From Branchiostoma belcheri (taxonomy: Eukaryota > Chordata > Leptocardii > Amphioxiformes > Branchiostomatidae), in assembly GCF_001625305.1 (NCBI RefSeq), contig NW_017803965.1, positions 379,621-443,620 on the forward strand: DNA of 64,000 bases. Reading direction: 5' to 3'. The notes under the pieces were generated by a model. That model did not search any database, had not been told where the DNA came from, and was given only the letters and a program-made list of their open reading frames with translations. How positions within the stretch are numbered: position 1 is the stretch's first letter; every line of letters begins with the position of its first letter. This document shows, one piece after another, positions 60,025-64,000 of the stretch. The translations under genes and the position numbers were made by a program.

Positions 60025-62905
60025 TCCCGTGGCCCGGAGACCGTTTAGCGTCACGAGGCAGCGAAAAACCATAGTTAAGCATGACTTTGTCTTGTAACCC
60101 CAAGGCCTAAGTGAAGCAATGTTGTTTCCTAGTAGTACCATACTATACTGTACGTCCGCTTTCATCCTTGTGATTCCAAATACACTGTACAAGATGCAGA
60201 TTATAACCAAGGAAGCATATTACAAGAAAACTGAATAGAGAGGAAAGATTTGTGCTACTGAGTTAGGTCCAGTGTAGGCAAGCATCTGTTATTGAGTGGG
60301 AGAAATAGATACTTTGAAGGTTGGATGTTTAGTAGGGATATGTCCCTATATAGTGTACTGCATTGTTAATGTTAAAACTGATGTCATAAGAAAAGGACTT
60401 TGAATTTGAAACAGGCAATGTTTATTGAATACGAAGCTGTGAACATTTCAAAGGTTGCTAAATACTGAGTGACAACAAGCACTCATATACTGAGCACTGA
60501 ACGGCCCCCCACCGAGATCGTTGTACAAAGTTTGAAATAGATATAAAGTGCTTTGCATGCAGTCCTGATGACACATTTGTGGACAATTTTAGAAGCTTAC
60601 CAATTAAAATGTACTAATGCCTAACGGCCCTACCATCCCCCTAAGTGACTATCGACTCTTCTCAAGATTAGATATGTTAGCTAGCTTGCAATCACTGATG
60701 TAGATAGTAGATCGTAAGTTGCACGTTAAACAATTATGCTAATACTGCTACATGTAGCTTTGCTGGAATGACATGAATGTTTTGGCTTTCATATAGAGGT
60801 GAAAAATGGTTTTGGAGCCCGTGTAAACTGCTTAAGAAAGGTTTTATGAAAAAAAATGTGAGAGTACCGGACAAAAGGGGAATGTGGAGCATTGAGTCAG
60901 TAGATTTGATTTTTTAAAGGTTGACTCTTTTTACGAGGAATGGTTTTTAAGACAGTCATATAACTTTTATTGATCTTAAACAAGAAGAAAGAATTTGGAG
61001 TGGGAATTATGAATTGTAGGGAAGAAGAGATTTTGAACAGGGCTACCAAGTTTTAATGAAATTGACACCCTAAAGTTGTGATTATAACAAAAAAATGGAT
61101 GACAAAACTTGTAGGTTTGTCCAAGCAGTAAAAAAAAACATGTTTCTGGCAAACTTGAACTATATGTAAGAGATGTTTGCTTTTTGTCGGTTTGCTTCAG
61201 AATATGCAGTATACATGTGGTAATATATTAATAATTTGCTTTGTTGTAGTCAATGTGGCAAATGCATTTTAACAGATAAGAAACTTTGCAAAGGAGTCAG
61301 AATCGGAAGATAATAAGATTTAGTTGCTTAATCGCACTTCTTAAAGAGATTGCATGAAAACCTTTATTGTATGCAGTGTCGGTTAGCTTGAACATTTTGC
61401 TTCAAAATTATTTGCTCCCTATCTGTTACGAAAAGCTGAAGTCGGATGTACATAATTTGAGCTACAGCTTGAATTTAGAACAAAGCAAGGCCAGTGATGA
61501 TGTGGAATAACTTTTGTGGCAACGGCTTTCAAGATAAAAACTGATTCAGTGCAATGCTTAAGAAGTCACTGATAGTTTCCAACTGACTTTTCTGCTGCAG
61601 ACTGTTCTTGTATTAGCAGTTGCTGCCTTGTCTTCAACAGCACTGGCAGAAACTGAGCAAAACCATAACATTAACCAGAATCTGATCTCTTGACAGCAGT
61701 GTAATGTGTAAGTAACTAGAGCAATTCCCATACTTAAAACAGAATTACTACATGTTATGTATTTTAACTTATTTGAGATTGCGATTTATTTTTCACATTG
61801 TGCGACCATTTACTCTGAATGTGTGTTTTGTGTTATGTTACTGCCATTGAATGCACATGATAAAATTTGTAACAACAGTTTTGGATTGGGAAGAGTTTAT
61901 TTTAAAGTGATCAAAATGGTAGCTTTTTTTATTTGATTGATAGCCCTCAAACGTAACACAAATTGAGTGAGTGGCGCCTGTGAATGTGTTATTATCTTGA
62001 TACATGTACATCAAGAGGTTTGAGGAAAGATATGAAGAAAATGATGTCCTATGCTAGATTCTAAGCATTGGTGTTGAGTATTGATAGGCATGGTGAGGCT
62101 TAGTCAAAACCTGGTAAGTTGGCTTTTACCCCCAGAAATCAAATTATTTGTGACTGACAGTACCAACTGCAAGGCGACCCTTAGAACTTTTTGTCAATTT
62201 GGGTAGGAAAATGAAATTCCTTGGGTTACAGATAAAACCAGCTCATAGAAACCATTCTTTGAATTGAAGTGATTTTGATTTTTGGGAGAACTACTGTGAG
62301 AAAGGAACATCAGAATGGTACCGTTCACAATGCAAACCTCCAAAAGGCCACGCCAATTTGATTTGAGGTTTCAAATATTGGTTTCACTGATATTTTACAG
62401 TCTGCACACAAGTGAACACTGAATCTTAAATACATTCATTTTGATTGGAAATTAAGATATCCCACGTTTTGCTAAAATGCCAGCTGTATTTTATTCTATA
62501 TCAGAACTTTCTGCTTTATCCCAACGTTTTTCAGAGAAAGTTCTGACAAACAACTTATCAGATTGAAATGGCCTAACGTTGGAGTCATCACTTTATGGAC
62601 AAGTGAACTAACGCAGCATGTTTATGCCAAGTATTCTGGTTAAGACACAGCTTCTATTTTCCTTACAGTTTGCCCTCACTGCTAGATTTACTCATAAGGC
62701 TAGGTGTGCTGGGTAATCATTTGTTTTGATGTGTTTCACTGTATCAACGTTGCGCACAAGCATATATGGTTGTTTTGTTCTATTTATTTGTTTGCAGTGT
62801 CACTTATATATCTGTGAAGAGAATGGCAATTGCTCTAGGTAGACTAGTACATACTCTGTATCTCTTCGCTTGATATTGCACCAATAAAAGGCCCCCTGGC
62901 TTCTT
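60025..62905 (+). other. MAPT/MAP2/MAP4: Probable long 3' untranslated region
   Basis: No credible coding frame occurs after the stop. An AATAAA poly(A) signal is at 62883-62888; a variant ATTAAA at about 60605 could give a much shorter UTR. A degraded GGCC-ended repeat lies inside (about 62345-62574). Length and 3' end are unproven. Confidence 0.4.
62883..62888 (+). promoter_or_regulatory. Candidate poly(A) signal AATAAA
   Basis: Canonical hexamer within CCAATAAAAGG, followed by a T-rich stretch (62920-62935) that could serve as the downstream element. It is the most convincing signal downstream of the stop, but transcript ends are not visible in sequence. Confidence 0.4.
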
Positions 62906-63581
62906 AAGTTGGAATTGCAGCATCTTTTTTGTTGTTCCTCAATGTGACGAAAACATAGTCTTATTTCAAAAAGATTATTCTTATGAAGATGCATGACCCA
63001 TTAAAGACGCAATATTCCTATTCTTTATGAAACTATTACTAGATGTATGCATGGAGGTATAATATATCTATCATATATACCTCAATGATATATGTGAGTA
63101 ATAACCTCCACACAAAAATTGTCGATAAAGATGCATCTATCGCATTATCTGTAATGTCACCTACTAGCTATAGAAAATGTTCACAATTTGAAAAATAAAT
63201 GGGTCAATTTATTGGAAAAATTACTAAGGTGTGTTGCTAGGCCCAAACCTGCGTCACTTCTTCCGGAGCAAAAGAGCTACTTACCATCCAAAAACCATGA
63301 CCACATATACCATATCCAGATCAAGGGATATCAAAACTGTAAGTTCTGCTATAGTACAATACTAAGCCGCCAGGGGACCCAAAATCTAATCATTTCGAGC
63401 TCTCCTGAATCTACCCAACTACCAAGTATCTTGAAGATGATCCATCTAACCCTTGACACACACACACAACAGCCACGAAAAGATAACCTTGGGGAACGTA
63501 AATATGATGTCAATGTTATTTGTAAAGTTACACAACCAAGTCAAGGTATCGGTAGTCCTTCTCCAGGGCAATACTGACTGA
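62906..63581. other. 3' flanking DNA
   Basis: AT-rich. A 129-codon open frame (63188-63577) lies just before the reverse transcriptase, but I recognise nothing in it. It may be host sequence or part of the retroelement's degraded 5' region. Confidence 0.4.
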
Positions 63582-64000
63582 TTATGCTGTGATTATACTG
63601 ACTACAGTAAGGCTTTTGATCTCGTCGACCATACTGCAGCGATGAAACACCTGCTTGAGATAGGGGTGAGGCCAGAACTGATCCCATGGCTTGCTAACTT
63701 CCACTCGGGACGTACACAGAGGACCAGGTACCACGGAGTCCTGTCCCAATCAGAGCAACTCTCATGTGGTCTGGCGCAGGGTACCAAACTGGGACCGATA
63801 GTGTTTATCGCCCATATAAACACCTCAACAGACACCATACAGTCCCCAACCTGGGCCTTCGTCGACGACTTAAACATCATCGAATCGCGACGTCTCTCCC
63901 AAACATCGAGACTACAGAAAGACCTCGACGAGCTAGCATCGTGGTCGGACAAGAACAGTATGCAGCTTAACCCCGGGAAATGCAAGGCTATGCACATTTG
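63582..64000 (+). mobile_element. Non-LTR retrotransposon reverse transcriptase fragment
   Basis: The frame open from 63582 to the window edge encodes RT motifs in order: DYSKAFDLVDH, then LAQGTKLGP (usual form xxQGxxLGP), FVDDLNII (the catalytic [YF]xDD box) and WSDKNSMQLNPGKCKAM (the usual 'W...N..K...' region). This is the palm/thumb part of a non-LTR RT of the CR1/L2-like group. A stop at 63579 ends the frame upstream and the finger domain is missing, so the copy is 5' truncated. It continues beyond the window. Confidence 0.85.

Noticed and set aside
1-64000. CRISPR arrays, operons, bacterial-type promoters or prophage
   Set aside because: Splice-bounded exons, SINE/MITE content and intron structure show this is animal nuclear DNA. 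The direct repeats seen are coding minisatellites or transposons.
1-64000. Frequent ACATGTA / TACATGTAC palindromes across introns
   Set aside because: They are numerous by eye but scattered without spacing or partners. Without counting against base composition I cannot claim enrichment or function.

Overview
The window is animal nuclear DNA. Small exons are separated by introns full of short inverted-repeat transposons, with GT-AG splice signals throughout and two 20-base assembly gaps. It carries a single recognisable protein gene, on the + strand: a homologue of the vertebrate tau/MAP2/MAP4 family of microtubule-associated proteins. One family member with many repeats, plus this MITE-rich, heterozygous-looking sequence, suggests an invertebrate chordate, most probably a lancelet (Branchiostoma). 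The species is inferred, not proven.

Layout. 1-4.8 kb: upstream DNA with MITEs and no convincing gene. About 4.9-5.0 kb: a likely non-coding first exon with a good donor. 8.76-23.2 kb: the acidic, disordered 'projection' half. It holds a start codon at 8811, a ~5.07 kb giant exon built largely of 12-residue repeats, an exon with a clathrin-box-like LINFD, a 924-bp exon with two NPF motifs, and an exon with 7- and 10-residue repeats. 24.1 kb: a 39-bp microexon. 31.1-38.9 kb: the basic, proline-rich half, plus a probable second promoter/first exon at 37117 for a short isoform. 40.1-59.4 kb: 18 consecutive microtubule-binding repeat exons. 59.9-60.0 kb: the terminal exon with the R' pseudo-repeat and stop. 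60.0-62.9 kb: a likely long 3'UTR. 63.6-64.0 kb: part of a non-LTR reverse transcriptase.

All exons chain in compatible phase (1-1 in the 5' half, 0-0 in the repeat array). The short isoform sums to 744 codons including the stop. The long form would be about 3,280 residues if a one-base frame conflict near the start of the giant exon is a sequence error. Repeat 1 is a clear match to tau R1. Repeats 2-7 are 93-bp, cysteine-bearing exons of the size of human MAPT exon 10. Repeats 8-18 form a second class without cysteine, of 102 or 96 bp. Repeats 12-14 and 15-17 are a nearly identical tandem duplication of a three-exon block. The two blocks differ by four clean transposon filled/empty sites, so the block is either a very young duplication or two haplotypes assembled in tandem.

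The introns hold at least ten inverted-repeat transposon families or single elements. The commonest are two GGCC-ended families with TTA/TAA target duplications (PIF/Harbinger-like).
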